From: Oxytricha trifallax
Taxonomy: Eukaryota > Ciliophora > Spirotrichea > Sporadotrichida > Oxytrichidae
Assembly: GCA_000711775.1 (NCBI GenBank)
Contig: ARYC01002514.1
Coordinates: forward strand, 1 to 64,000
Direction of reading: 5' to 3'
DNA: 64,000 bases
In this document: positions 49,660 through 61,854 of the stretch, one piece after another
How positions within the stretch are numbered: the first letter of the stretch is position 1
Layout of the letters: each line of letters begins with the position of its first letter
Translations under genes and position numbers: made by a program
The notes under the pieces: model-generated
What the model was told of the DNA's origin: nothing
The model's input: the letters and a program-made list of their open reading frames with translations, nothing else
Databases searched by the model: none

Positions 49660-49665
49660 ACTTAT

Positions 49666-50716
49666 TCATTCGTTTAAATCTAAAACTTATTTATAAACAC
49701 AAAATCTCCCTTCTCTTGCGCATACTTTTGCTTTATCATCGCTGACTCTTTTAGCAGCACTCTTAATAAAATCTACTGTATCTATCTTCAGATCGTGTAT
49801 CAGATGATAGAGCAGAAGTTTCTTGTAGTGGCCTTTTAATAGGCCCCAATATAGTTCAATTCCATTGAATTGAGGGCTATAAGGAACATTAAATACAGGT
49901 GTTATGTTTAGCCTTTCATATTCTCTCCTTGAGTCTTTAGTTTTATGAACTGATAAGTTATCAACAAACAGGATAATTTCTTATTCAGCATACTTATCTC
50001 TTAGCTATTGCAAAAATTTAATATATTATTCAGTCTAAATAGAGCGAGGGTGGATAACATAAGTCTCAAGCCCACTATCTTCACTGATTCCACTAAGGAT
50101 TGCATGAGTTTATACCTTAACCTTTTGATCATAAACTTCTATGTTGCTGTACCTCTTATACCACGACCTCGATATGAAGGTATTAAACGTGAATACTGCC
50201 TCATCAGCATGTATGAACTTTATATTATGCTCTTAAGCCCTCTGCATTTAATCGAATATATAATTTAAATAATCCTTATAAAATGGAACATTAAAATCGA
50301 TCACTCTCTTAATGCGATTGACTGTCTTGTAAGATATACCTTTCTTTTTATAGATATTAGCTATGGATTATGCAGAGATGTGTAGCTCAGGAAATTGGCG
50401 ATGAAACATCACAGCCCTCTAGGCCAGAGAGAAATGAGCCCAGTATTTTAGAGTCTTATCATTAATAAGATAAATCGATATGATGCTACTAGAATTTTAA
50501 AGGTCTTTTAGGCTTAGAATTAAGATGCTATCTCTTTAAATTCAATGCTAATAGACAGTGTGATCTGACAGTAGCAGGAGATTTATGGAGCAGTCTTGCA
50601 ATAGATGTGTAATTTTGAATAGGTCTGAGTTGATCACTATAATCATTACATCCATAACGCAACTTAAACAATAAATCTATATATTCACTATCATAAACTG
50701 ATCCCAAATCTCGCAT
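49666..50716 (-). pseudogene. TBE transposase, DD34E (copy A)
   Basis: From ATG 50716 (MRDLGSVYDSEYIDLLFKLR) to TGA at 49666. A helix-turn-helix-like N-terminus (SIARLLHKSPATVRSHCL) is followed by the DDE core: FIHADEAVFTFN, ILFVDNLSVHKTK and YSPQFNGIELYWGLLKG. The Asp-Asp-Glu spacing (34 residues between the last two) matches Tc1/mariner-type transposases and the 42 kDa TBE protein. A single-base frameshift near 50480 breaks an otherwise complete ~350-residue protein. The known TBE role includes germline DNA excision during macronuclear development. Confidence 0.9.
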
Positions 50717-50749
50717 ATTCTCACTTAAATTACTGATATTTAAACCATT

Positions 50750-50854
50750 AACCCCTACATAAACCCTATTAAAACCCTAATAAAGCATGCGTTAATAGTC
50801 TACTTTCATCAATCAAAAACTCAATCAAACAACTTCAGGGGTTTTGGGGTTTTG
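50750..50854 (-). repeat. TBE copy A right terminal inverted repeat
   Basis: Inverted copy of 46693-46797; ends with GGGGTTTTGGGGTTTTG. Confidence 0.9.
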
Positions 50855-50967
50855 AATGTGATCTTATTATTGATATTATTATTATTATATCAATGTCAAA
50901 AAAATTAATGACTAAACAAAAAATCAGACGGTATACTTTGAAACCAAAACTATAAAGAACTATTAAT

Positions 50968-52506
50968 ATGAACAAAGAAAATCCCATGTATAATGCTATT
51001 AAGAGAATCGAAACTTACATAATGTGAATTCAATACATAAACAATGAACCAGCCCAATTTTAAGGGAACTATGAAGCCTAAGCAGCCAACCAAATAAAAG
51101 ACAAAAAAAATTTCTTGATCTATGATCAGTACAGTTTATCAAGGTTATTTATCCCAAGTATTTGGAACTGCTATGGAAACTCAAAAGCTTTGTCAATCTG
51201 CAAATTCATAAATCAATACTGAGTCTTACAAGTAAAATTTATGTGTACTAATAACGACTGGCTCGCTTCGTGCATTCAAAAACTAATGAGCAAACAGTTA
51301 AATGTTGATGTCTTGTTATTATTTGAAGATAAGATCCAAATGGCTTAAGAAGAGTTCTTTATCCAAACTGGCCACATGGAACAGATGAGACTTAAAATGA
51401 GTTTCGTAGATAAATAAAAAACAGCTTACCTAAACTCAGATATAGATGATGAGTAGGAAACTAGTTACAAAAAGTCGTAACTATAGTTTAAGTAAAAATG
51501 ATGTAGTAACACTGGGATGATACAGTTTTATATCAAATCAGACTCTTCTTCGAGAAAATCGATAATGTCAAAAAAAATTATCAAGCCAAGAATAGCTAAA
51601 TTTAATAAGCAATTTATAAATATAGCACAAAAAGCTCGATGGACACAATTCTAATAAAAATGACAAAATGACAAAAAATTTGATTAAGAAATCATTTACA
51701 AAATAATTGACCGAAGATCACCAAAAAGTTACTATAAGTATATCAAATCTGCCTGGAAGACAAGAATGTTAATTTAGAAGAAACAAAATCAAATAGACAA
51801 AGACTAATCTCGAGAGATAAATACTGAAACTTTGATTAATTTTATTGCGATTACAAGAATTGCTATGAATAAGTTTATAGCACTCATTAAGAATCAGACT
51901 TTTTTGAAGTTTGAATAATTATTATATTTATAAACGACAAAAACTATTTATGAATGTACTGTTAAGAGTGTGGAGATCAAGCTCATTAGCAATTTAATAT
52001 ACCTTTACTAAACTTTTCTTAATAAAATTCCGCATTTTTAATTCATTGTCTAAATGTTGATTTACTTGCTCTCTTTATGGGAAAAAGATTTTTAATATTT
52101 CAATATTTTATTAGTGGAATTTTACTTTAAATTAATTTAAATTGAGTAATAGTTCCTGATTTTAACTTATTTTATTAAATGTCTATAATTTAATACTACA
52201 ATAATAAATCAAGTTCTATATATTATGGTTAATTTTAGTTACTCCTCAATTTTGGTGAATACTGCCTGCTATAAAAGAATTAACGACTATTCATACAATG
52301 CGGAAGATGAAAGAAAAACAGCAACTATCATGGATCCTCTTAGTGACGCTAAAGATAGAAGAGACAGACGAAATATAGAGCCATCTTAAATATTATAACT
52401 GTAATAATGCAATAAAGGTACATACAATAATTATGATGAATTTGTACTCAAACTCTTTGTTAAAGAAATATTATGTGAATAATGTTAAAGAGATGCATTT
52501 CAGTGA
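50968..52506 (+). pseudogene. unidentified ~513-codon frame with four in-frame TGA codons
   Basis: A single frame starts at ATG 50968 (MNKENPMYNAIKRIETYIM) and runs to TGA 52504 with no frameshift, interrupted only by TGA at 51025, 51220, 51499 and 51661. Protein-like passages include SRLFIPSIWNCYGNSKAL, FEDKIQMAQEEFFIQTGH, IIDRRSPKSYYKYIKSAW and, after ATG 52225, NDYSYNAEDERKTATIMDP. It is Lys/Gln-rich and shows no known domain. Such a pattern (frame kept, only TGA gained) fits slow decay under a one-stop code, or TGA read as an amino acid. The 52225-52506 part could be a separate 93-residue ORF. Confidence 0.5.
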
Positions 52507-53690
52507 TAGAAGGAGCATCATAAAGCAATAGATAATCATAGTTTGATAGCATAAATTGTAACTAAATGATGGGGACGACAAAGATAGCATCATTGCCTTA
52601 TAAAACAGTAATATAATATAAGAAATATGGTTTTAAATACTTAATATATCAAATAGAATGTTTATCAATAAGGCTCTGATGGAACTAGAGCATTCATTAA
52701 AAATGTAAGTTATAAAAGATATATCTATTGATATTTCATTATAATGGCGCTTCTTACTAAGACTACAGATGTCTCTCGACAGTAGCTTTACATGTTGGCA
52801 AAGAGAAGAGACTTTGAAGACTTTAAGATTAATCTAGATTAAGCAAAAGATTTGTAAGATGTTTAAACATTGCAATTTATTATTAATAATGTTAATCTGA
52901 TTTCTACAATCATTTATTTTTCATAATATAAATATCAAACACCCTAATCACGAATAATCAAATTATAAAGTACGCTCTCATTTATTATTGTTAAATACTA
53001 TTTAAATTTATTTTAATCATTAAAACTTAAGTAAGTATTAATATTTTAATCAAATCTTTAGTAAATATAACTGCCATTAATTAACTTCTTCTATTTACCA
53101 AATTTGAATTATAGTACTTACCGATAAATGTCTTAGTGAGTGCACCTTTTCTGTTCTCTATTAAACTTGAAATATAATTACATAAAAGGTAGATAAGATG
53201 ATTGAATTGCCCCTTAACAGTATGTTTTTTCTGGTAAAATTAAGTGGATTTATTATTGGTTGTTTCACTATTTCTTTTACTTAAATTAATTTATTAGTAT
53301 GTTTAATATCAAAATTCTAGTTGACAGAGTTGCCAGGTTCATCGTTGTATATTTCTGGTCATATAAAATCTATATAAAGAGTATAAATATATCTTATTAT
53401 AATAGAGAATGAAATAGTTGATAGCGCGATTTTCTCTTCATGGGTACAAATAAAAACATCTTAGAATGATGAAAAATAGGACTAGTTAATTATCTATATA
53501 TATGTAAAAATCTTTTAAATCAATAGAATAAAAATCAATGTTTTTATCAGTATGCAAGATATGAGCAAGCGGATTCAGCATGTCAGTGTCATCTGAGATC
53601 CTTATAGCAATAAGTAGTATCTTGAAGTTAAAAGCCATCAGTAGACAAATAGACTTCGTAAAAATCATTTCAAATATAAAGATTTAGACT
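52507..53690. other. AT-rich DNA with weak ankyrin-like text
   Basis: Mostly AT-rich. Around 52680-52850 frames such as NGASYQDYRCLSTVALHVGK faintly resemble an ankyrin repeat, and QGSDGTRAFIKN lies just upstream; too weak for a gene call. Nothing else supported. Confidence 0.25.
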
Positions 53691-54250
53691 CAAAGCCAGA
53701 AATGTCTCAAAATCCATTATCGTAAGACATGAATATCATGTGAATTGCTACTGGAGTTTATGTTTGTTTTGATATTTAGAAAGAGATCAAGTGCGATAAG
53801 CTTCAGTGTCAAATTCTCCAATCAACCAAGAAAACAAAATAACATATGCTTATTTAATTAACTAATAACGCAAAACTTGAGATATTCATAATCTATCGTA
53901 ATATATAATAAAAATATCGAGCAGATTAATATGTGATTATTTTGTTTAAAAATTAAGAAAACAAAGTGAAGGTGAGAGGAATGTTGAAATAACCAGAATG
54001 ATTAGCGCTTTTAGAGAGAATTTGATACCAATTATTGAATCTCTGAAAACATTTGTGTTGATACATACTCCTCTATAAATAAAATTCTTCAGAGACAAAT
54101 ACATTTAGTTGTTCATGAAATGATGCTTCTGCAAAGCTGTTGGAGCTAATTCCTAATTATAGTACTGAGATTAAATTATAAAAAATGATATGCGTGAGTC
54201 AATAGTAAAACGGATGCTTGAAAAACAAATATCATTAGAATGAATTAATA
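53690..54250 (+). other. unidentified coding-like segments
   Basis: A plus-strand frame at about 53965-54120 reads VEITRMISAFRENLIPIIES and continues FRDKYIQLFMK before TGA. After this, NDMRESIVKRMLEKQISLE appears near 54190. Higher GC than the flanks. Candidate macronuclear-destined segments or relic; no family. Confidence 0.3.
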
Positions 54251-54991
54251 AAAGAATAAATTTTGATTAAAATAGGAATTTTAAAAAAAATAATATAATT
54301 TAAAACTTATAACCAAGCTATTTATTCATTTTAGTTTGTATTTTCTTTATTTAATACATCGGATATTCAAGTTTATTGATAGTTTATCTTTTATTTTAAG
54401 TCTAACAAATCTTATTTAATAATTATTAACTTAATAAGAAGTTATCCAAGGTGAATTAATTTACCACCTTCTACTAATAGTAGCATTCGTGTATAAAACA
54501 TTTCTCTATAAAAATTGCAATACCTACTAATTCAAGTTCTTTAGGTTAGTGCAGTGAATTTCTTACTATTAACAAGAGACAGGCATTAATCTTCAACACT
54601 TAATTCGACAAAAATGCCTTTTAATAATGGATTTAACTACAGATATTATCTTCATTTCATGGAACTTGTTTAAAAGGTAATTAGAGGGTGTGTGTGCCTC
54701 CACCTAGCATAATAGTAAAGTATTAATTCTTGTTGTACCTATTATGCTCCAGGTGCAGCTAAAAATTTAAATTTCGCTGATAATTTTAGTTTTCAAAAAA
54801 ATGCTTTAATGAATTGACTATTAGAAAAGCTTGAAGGAAAAAATATTAAATAATTTAAACTCAGAGTCGAATCACAAAGATTCAAAAAGTGTTGATTTGA
54901 CTAAGATATTATGCTCATTATTTTAACTGTATAATTCAACATTAATTCTTACTAGCAGAATACTTAAGATCAATGAACAGAAATATAATTG

Positions 54992-55729
54992 ATGCTTTAC
55001 ATTGCAAGAGAGTAAATGGGGACAATTTTTGGTGAAAATGCGAGTGAATCTAGAGCCAAAAGAAAAATAGTGCTCAGGAATACAACAAAGCCTTTGATTG
55101 AAAAGAGTCAATAACCAAAGGAAATCTTATCCAAATAATCAAATTCATCAAGGTGGCTCTACTTCTGCTAGGAGAAATTCAAATTTTCTATACAGGAAAG
55201 AGTCATAAGTAAAATAATTCAAAAGCTAATAGTAAGCATGCCATTTGAAATTTGTTCGAAAATTCGAGAAATGTGGAAAGTCAAAGTCGGGTCGGGTCAT
55301 CTAGGGAAAGTGCAATAATATGCTAAAGTAGAAGCAATATACTTCAATAATTCCGCTCCTGTTCCAATTAGTTTGTGTAGACACCTCTTACGCTCTTTAT
55401 ATGATAAAGAAAATTCAAATGGCACTAAACAGTTTGCATTCTGGGCTCTATTTTGCAATGTTTACTTTTGTAAGAATGATTACTTAAACATGCCAGAAAA
55501 TAATGTAAAGCATCAGCTCACAAATATATAGATTTTTAGAGTGGATAAAATTATAGGCGGAGTAAGAAAATTCTTGCCTTTAGTGTTGATGCTGGTTGTC
55601 TTAATTTATGCACACCATTCCTACCAAATTATATAAAAAATAGTACTTGGATAAATTATTAAAGTTGATCCTAGTCATTTGTGTCTAAAGACTGAATATC
55701 GCTTATCATATTAACAATAAGGGACTTGA
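54992..55729 (+). CDS. hypothetical protein, 245 aa open frame
   Basis: Uninterrupted frame from ATG 54992 to TGA 55727-55729 in ciliate code, bounded upstream by a TGA at 54974. It begins MLYIAREQMGTIFGENASES, has a hydrophilic middle (QERVISKIIQKLIVSMPFEI, then KIREMWKVKVGSGHLG) and a hydrophobic segment (FLPLVLMLVVLIYAHHSY) that may be a membrane helix. In the next frame, coding-like text continues to ~55865 (GLDGFIDCIQESVHKFYK), so the gene may be longer with one frameshift. No domain recognised. It ends about 320 bp before TBE copy B. Confidence 0.5.
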
Positions 55730-56050
55730 TGGCTTTATTGACTGTATTTAAGAAAGTGTACACAAATTTTATAAACAAAAAAGACACATTTACTCTTTAT
55801 AAAACTATGCTGATGATCACTAATCTAAAGAAAGAGCTCTAATGGAAAAGGAAAGGATGATATGATTTAATGCGAGACGATGATAATAAATAACAAGTCT
55901 AGAGAGATTTAAGAAAACATACATTATATAGTCTTTTAAATAGTTGAATAAATGCATTTTATTAAAAGGCAAATGTCTACCACTTTTATTTTAAAAATTA
56001 ATAATGCATATATACTTTGCATATTTTACATTCATCTTATTTCTTACAAT

Positions 56051-56128
56051 CAAAACCCCAAAACCCCTTAATGAGGTTTATAAGTGCTTTGATTTGTAGG
56101 GAATTTGCTAGGGGTTGGGGTTATTAAT
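56051..56128 (+). repeat. TBE copy B left terminal inverted repeat (78 bp)
   Basis: Matches the reverse complement of 60043-60120 with a few differences; begins with the telomeric block. Confidence 0.9.
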
Positions 56129-56131
56129 TAA

Positions 56132-57198
56132 ATGCGAGACAAAAATAGCAAGCTTTTGGGGTCTATTTATGATGAAGAGTATATAGATTTAGTGTTTAAA
56201 CTGCGATATGGATGTGATATATACAGGGAATAAGTCAAACCAGTACTGAACTATAAGTCTATTGCACTGCTCTTAAAGCGAAGTCCATCAACTGTTCGAT
56301 CCCACTGTCTTATAGCCGTATAACTAAAGCAATAATAGCTGAATTCTATGCCTAAGAGGAAGTCAAAGTTTCTATAAAAGCATATTGACTATCTTATTAA
56401 TGATAAAACTTTGAAGTATTGGGCTCACTTCTCTCTCGACTAACGAGCTATTATGTTTCATCGCCAGTTCCCTGAGTTGAAGATCTCTGCATAGACTGTT
56501 GCAAACATTTATAAACGAAACGGTATCTCTTACAAAGGTGTAAATCGTATCAAGAGAGTCATTGATTTCACTCTGCCATTTTTACAACAACAACTTAAAT
56601 TATATTTATAATTAAATGCAGAGGAGCCTAATAGAATAATATTAAGTTTATTCATGCTGACGAGGCTGTGTTTACCTTCAACACTTTCATCTAGAAGTCT
56701 TGGTATAAGAGGCGTAGTAATATAGAGGTATATGACTAAAAAGTAAAGGTATAAACAATGGCAATTCTTGGAGGAATTAGCGAGGATGCCGGTTTAGAAA
56801 CTTATGTTATTCATCCTCGCTCTATTAAGACAGAGCAGTATATTAAGTTCTTAGAGCAGCTGAGAGAGAAGTACCCTGAATAAGGGATTATACTATTCGT
56901 TGATAATCTTTCAGTTCATAAGACAAAAGAAACAAGGAAAAGTTATGAACAACTAAGGATAACACCAGTGTTCAACGTGCCTTACAGCCCATAGTTTAAT
57001 GGAATTGAATTCTACTGGGGTATACTAAAAGGTCATTATAAGAAACTGCTGCTATAGCATCTAATGCATGACCTACCTATCGATACAGTAGACTTTATTA
57101 AAAGCTCAGCGAAGAGAGTAGATAATTAGTTGGCTTAAAAGTGTGCGAAAGAAGGGAGAGTGAATGTATATAAATAAGTTTTGTAGTTAAGTTCATGA
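56132..57198 (+). pseudogene. TBE transposase, DD34E (copy B)
   Basis: ATG 56132 (MRDKNSKLLGSIYDEEYIDL) lies right inside the terminal repeat. HTH-like SIALLLKRSPSTVRSHCL, then ISAQTVANIYKRNGISYKG; a one-base deletion near 56630 shifts the frame just before the DDE core, which reads FIHADEAVFTFNTF, ILFVDNLSVHKTKE and YSPQFNGIEFYWGILKG (34 residues between second Asp and Glu). All three catalytic residues are present. Ends at TGA 57196-57198, 9 bp from the convergent 22 kDa-type stop. Confidence 0.9.
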
Positions 57199-57207
57199 AT
57201 ATAGATA

Positions 57208-57991
57208 TCACATTTAATATTCTTTAGATGGAACTGGCTTCTCTTTCTTTTCTTCTATTTCTTGCTTCCCTCCTCCTAAGTTTCTTCTCTTGCTGCCAGC
57301 TCCTGCATTCTATGTTCATTGACTCTGGAGGCTAAATATTTGAATAAAGTCTCTTGCTAACTTCATACTTTGTCTACGACTTTCGCTCTCTGTGAAGCTT
57401 GATCTATTCCTTCATCAAGAAGATGCCAGGACAAATTTTTCTAAAGAGTCAAACTACAAATCTTACTTGAAATAAAAGGGTGCTTCTGCAACTCTGATAG
57501 CCAGCTCTCACTTATCTTGATCCCCTGTTTATCCTTATCTTCTGAAGAGATGCTGTACCTTTTCTTATGAGATTCTGAATAATTTCTTTCAAGTAATCAC
57601 CTTTAATTGTTGCAAGTATGCAAAAAAATAGTTTCTTTCAGGTAGTTTATTTGACAACTGCTTCTTAGTACGCACGTACTGCGAACCTCTGGGTCATTCA
57701 TAGCATCATCGTAGAAGTTAGTCACTGAGATTTCTGGATAGTTTGGAATCTCTGCAAACTTTACATCTTAAGTTTTCAATGCTTCTTCTCTTCAAAGAGT
57801 ATCGCCCTTAGAAATGAAATTTTGGTACCTTCCATCGTTGGCAAGAACAAACCAACTACATAATCAAGATGAGTTACTATGAATTCATTACCTTGCTGCA
57901 CCAGGTAGCGGTGCAAATCCTCCTTGCTTCTAAATCTCTGAATCAATTCTTGTGCTTGCACTCTTTTCATTACATCATTCATTGACTCCAT
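57208..57991 (-). pseudogene. TBE 22 kDa-type protein (copy B)
   Basis: From ATG 57991 (MESMNDVMKRVQAQELIQR) with KEDLHRYLVQQGNEF and FLPTMEGTKISFLRAIL. Frame changes after about 57780 lead to IPNYPEISVTNFYDDAM, then KKRYSISSEDKDKQGIKISE and LTLQKNLSWHLLDEG, and a basic/Glu-rich end. Homologous along its length to 48869-49659. Function unknown beyond being a conserved TBE gene. Confidence 0.8.
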
Positions 57992-58556
57992 CTTATTTAC
58001 AGATCTAAGAAATGATATCCAAATTTAAGTTTATTGATTTCAATTATATACCTCTGTAAAACTTACTATTAAATATGAGCATCCTATAGGAGGTCAACCT
58101 CTTAAAAGGATATGGAGAAGGTTTTGAAAACTGGTTTCAAACTTGAGAGATTGATATCAATTTCTACTGTTATAGTTCCATATTTTTAAATTTAAATTGG
58201 TACGTACTAAATTAGGAGCAGCTCCTAAAATGCTAGTACTTAATTAGGAGCATTAATTAAAGCTAGTACTTAATTAGGAGCACCCTAATTTTAATAACAA
58301 AATCACAAAATACCTCCTAAAGCAGTACGTACTTAATTAGGTGCACCTCCTAAATCGGCACGTACTATAATCAACTTATTATTGAAAGTAAAAATGGTTA
58401 CTTCCTCACCCATATTTAGAGCTGGATCGTCTCTTAACACTCATAATTCATCTCTAATACTCTAAGAACTTCCCTTAAAACTTGTAGGCTTGGAAAGCTC
58501 TCATATAAGCTCTTAGTTATAGAGGCAGTTTTATAATTTTAAATTCAAATTTAAAT

Positions 58557-60001
58557 ATGAGCGCTAACATTTTAAAAAAAACAACAACACTTCCATCAAA
58601 CCAAATGAGACTTACCTTTGGCGTCAATAAAAAGTGTGATAGCTGTGAGATAAACTCTCATAAGGAACTACCAGAGCTATCACTTGAGGTCTCTGTTATT
58701 AAAATAGAAATTAATAATAGAAAATAAATGGCAAACAAGTGTGTGGGAGACAGAGAAGAAGAGAAAGGTATGAATGAAATTCCTATACAAACTGAAGAAG
58801 TAGAAGTATACTTCTGTGAAAAGTGTGAGAGAGACTTCGCTCATAAATCTAGTTGGTATAGGCATATGAAAGAGCATAGAGAAGCCAAGCCAACAGTATA
58901 CTTAAAGCACGATAAAATCGACGGAAAGTATGATTGCTTCGAGTGCCATAAGCAGTATGCTCATACTAGAATTTAGGAAGCATCTTTTAAAAGCTCACAA
59001 GAAAGATTTAGAGATTGAAAAGCATGAAGATGAATTGAAGCTACTTAACAAAAGAAAACAAGAGAATCTTCGAAAATGGTAGAGCTCGAACAAGCTAGTG
59101 AATCAGAATATGTGAGGAAATCACGCAACCTACAAGCATCTGAAATCACAAAGATTATGATTAAAATTCAATATAAAAAGATTCCAGTTCTTGCCTAAGT
59201 TGACCTAGACACTTCACTTTAAAGCTACCTTATATTAGAAGACTCCTTTGATAAGAAAGTTATCAATGATCATCAATACGCATACAAGGTGTATCACTTC
59301 AACTATCTCTCAAGTGATGATAAATACTAGATGGAGTTCAAAATGAGTATCAAGTACTCACTCAAGCAAAGCTTAAAGAGTGCAGTTACTTAATCAAGCT
59401 AGATGCTATTCTCCTTGCCAAGGATCATGTTGCTTTCAGACTGCCACTCTATGAAATGACCCTCAGAGATTTTATTACTGATCAAAGGAATCATAAGTAG
59501 CTTGCTTTGATAGCAACTTAAACCTTACAAGGTATAAAAGAGCTACATAAGTTAGGTTTTGTTCATAGAGATTTGAAACCTGAGAATATTATGATAAACT
59601 TCTCACCTGTAAGAGTGACAATTATTGACTTCAACTGAGCATTAAGGGTAGAAGTATCAAGGCTAGGAAGTGTTATGGGAACTCCAGGCTATTATCCTGA
59701 AAGAGAAGACTGGAGAGATAGAGACTATCAATGAGATGTGTGGGCTTTAGCAGCAATAATAATAGAGTGCGATATGCCTCGGAATGATTACTACTCTACA
59801 AGGTGTGAGAAAGATGCTAAGTAAAGAATCAAGTAGTTTATAGACAAAACCAGAGTATCTCAATCAATAAAACATATGGCAGAATCAATAATATTAAAAC
59901 CAAACTCAAGATCAGACATATCAATAGAGCAGATAGAGTTGTGGTTAAGTAAGATAAACTACAGACCTCTCCCACATGATCCAAAAGTGCATTTTGAGTG
60001 A
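58557..60001 (+). pseudogene. TBE 57 kDa-type protein: C2H2 zinc fingers + protein kinase (copy B)
   Basis: ATG 58557 to TGA 59999-60001. Fingers: CEKCERDFAHKSSWYRHMKE and CFECHKQYAHT…RKHLLKAH, the second split by a frameshift near 58970. A further frameshift lies near 59080. The kinase domain shows FVHRDLKPENIMI, TIIDFN (again DFN in place of DFG) and GTPGYYPERED. Two TGA codons replace residues that are Arg (after DFN) and Trp (before the xDxWALA segment) in copy A. It ends in PLPHDPKVHFE, close to LPHDARVLFE of copy A. Inactive as sequenced. Confidence 0.9.
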
Positions 60002-60042
60002 TTAAATTAAATACATTTACTATAAATTTCACATTAAAACCT

Positions 60043-60120
60043 ATTAATAACCCCAACACCTAACAAATTCCCTACAAATCAAAGCACTTATAAACCTCAT
60101 TAAAGGGTTTTGGGGTTTTG
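60043..60120 (-). repeat. TBE copy B right terminal inverted repeat (78 bp)
   Basis: Inverted partner of 56051-56128, ending with GGGTTTTGGGGTTTTG. Confidence 0.9.
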
Positions 60121-60123
60121 AAT

Positions 60124-60619
60124 ATTATAACTTAATCGAAGTGTAATTCTGTAACTTACTCTATAAGCAGCTAAGAAATCAATTTCTTGTTTCTAGAGCA
60201 TATTATCTATTAAGACATCCATATTTTCTATTTCATTCGAAATAGAATCATAGACTCTCTGAACTTTCTCAACACCACTCAGTTCTTGATACTCTATCGA
60301 TAAGAACTTATCCTTTTTGTTCTTATTCTTAGATGCGTTTTCTCTTTTAATCTCAAAGTTTTAAACATAAATTAATAATTAATTAAAAATATATGTTAAT
60401 AAAATTTACTGATAAAAATTGGTATTACTTATAAATGTTCAAGTTTTGAATCTTCTCATACTCTGCTTCTGAAAAATCCTATGATTACAGAGTTTAAGAT
60501 GAAAATTTAGCAATGACTATAAGACTCGAGGGATTATTTTAAGCGGAAGAGACCCCTGTTATAAATGCTTAATTTATTTCTGGTTTAATCTCTACCTCGA
60601 AATTGCTGGGGTTTATCAT
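60124..60619 (-). CDS. unidentified two-exon gene fragment next to TBE B
   Basis: Minus strand, ATG 60619: MINPSNFEVEIKPEINQAF, ending …NIYKQYQFLS; a 58 bp AT-rich intron with GTAAAT…TTTGAG (60352-60409), then IKRENASKNKNKKDKFLS, EYQELSGVEKVQRVYDSI and DVLIDNMLQKQEIDFLAAYR. Both exons are free of TGA and keep frame across the intron. The frame reaches the TBE right end at 60123, so either the TBE interrupts the gene or the coding part stops at the GTAAGT following AAYR (~60152). Coiled-coil-like; family not recognised. Confidence 0.55.
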
Positions 60620-61850
60620 TATTATGAAGTCAAAGAAAATACAATAAATGAAAGCTGTTTAATTATTCTTCCTATTTAAATTAATTAATTATTAGTTCAT
60701 CAATATTAATATTTTCTAACATAAAAAATTGAAGCATAAAGCAATCAATGAATAAAATAAGAACAAATAATTTTGGTCCCGTATTTTTGTAAAACAATAT
60801 TGAAAATCTTTTTCCTATAACAGCTTAATAGATGATTATTTACTTCTCTTAAAAAAATTAGTTGTAGTTATACTAGATGTTTAAAATAAATTAATATTTT
60901 TTTACAAATCAAAATCTTGATTTATTAGTTTAAAAATCTATAAGAAGCAGTCTCCATCCTAATTATGATTAATTAAGTTTTATAAATTTATATTCAATTT
61001 CATTCACAATGAAATGTAAAGTTAACAAGCAAATCATAAAATCAGATTTTCCAATCTCTTAAAATAAAACTTTACAGAGTAAAATTAATAATTTCTAAAA
61101 TTCTCAATAAAATTAATAATCTACTCTGATATTTAAATCAGCAAGGTGCATACAAACCATTTTCGAGTATTTGAAATACGATTTTATAGTAATAATTCAG
61201 AGTATAAATCGCAGGTTTTTCAACAGATTTCTCTCATTAATATTCCTCAACAAACAATGCTAAATCCACTATCATATTAATGTGAATTAAATAAGTATAT
61301 TTATTATAAACTATGATTAGAAGATTAATATAAACATTGCAGAAATTTATGGCAAGAAGAATAGATTTATTGTATCAGTCCAAACTAAGGATTATCAGTA
61401 AAAGGAGAAGTATTGTATGAATTTTATTATTCTACTTTTGATCAAATTAGAATAAATTAGTTTCTAAAAATTCTAAATAAAGTCATTCCCTTTCAGAAGC
61501 ATTATATATATTGATAACTCTTTTATTAACTTTACATATTAGTAATAGCTGAAACGATTTTTCTTGTCATGTAATCTTGAACATTCAACACTTACTTATC
61601 AAATTAAAAACAATAAACTTTTCCTAAACTATCTATGTTATCTATCACTCAATAATTTTTTAATTTATATAAGCAAGATAGAATCTTATACTTGCTTTGT
61701 TTTACTTGGAAACTTAAAGTAGATTCAAGCATTTGCCACTGTTAAAATCTATAACCAGCTCTATCCGACAGATTTTAAGTATATGATCTTATTACAAACT
61801 TTTTATATTACATTACTTACAATTTATTTATAAAAGCTAAAAAAAAGACA
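60620..61850. other. AT-rich spacer
   Basis: AT-rich; no supported gene or repeat. Confidence 0.4.
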
Positions 61851-61854
61851 ATTG

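Larger units (their letters stand above)
46693..50854. mobile_element. TBE: telomere-bearing element, copy A (4162 bp)
   Basis: Both ends carry the 17 bp telomeric block CAAAACCCCAAAACCCC inside a ~105 bp terminal inverted repeat. The element is flanked by the 3 bp target copy AAT (46690-46692 and 50855-50857), the ANT duplication known for TBEs. It contains the three TBE genes: zinc finger/kinase (-), 22 kDa-type (+) and transposase (-), in inverted orientation relative to copy B. The subterminal repeat sequence differs from copy B, so it belongs to another TBE subfamily. Each gene has at least one frameshift. Confidence 0.95.
56051..60120. mobile_element. TBE1: telomere-bearing element, copy B (4070 bp, TBE1-like)
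   Basis: Ends carry CAAAACCCCAAAACCCC inside a 78 bp terminal inverted repeat, the length I recall for TBE1. Flanking target copies AAT lie at 56048-56050 and 60121-60123. Gene order: transposase (+), 22 kDa-type (-), zinc finger/kinase (+). All three genes are frameshifted, so the copy is non-autonomous. The right target copy abuts a minus-strand coding-like exon. Confidence 0.95.

Noticed and set aside
52680..52850. Ankyrin-repeat gene
   Set aside because: Resemblance limited to a few residues in different frames; not enough for a call.
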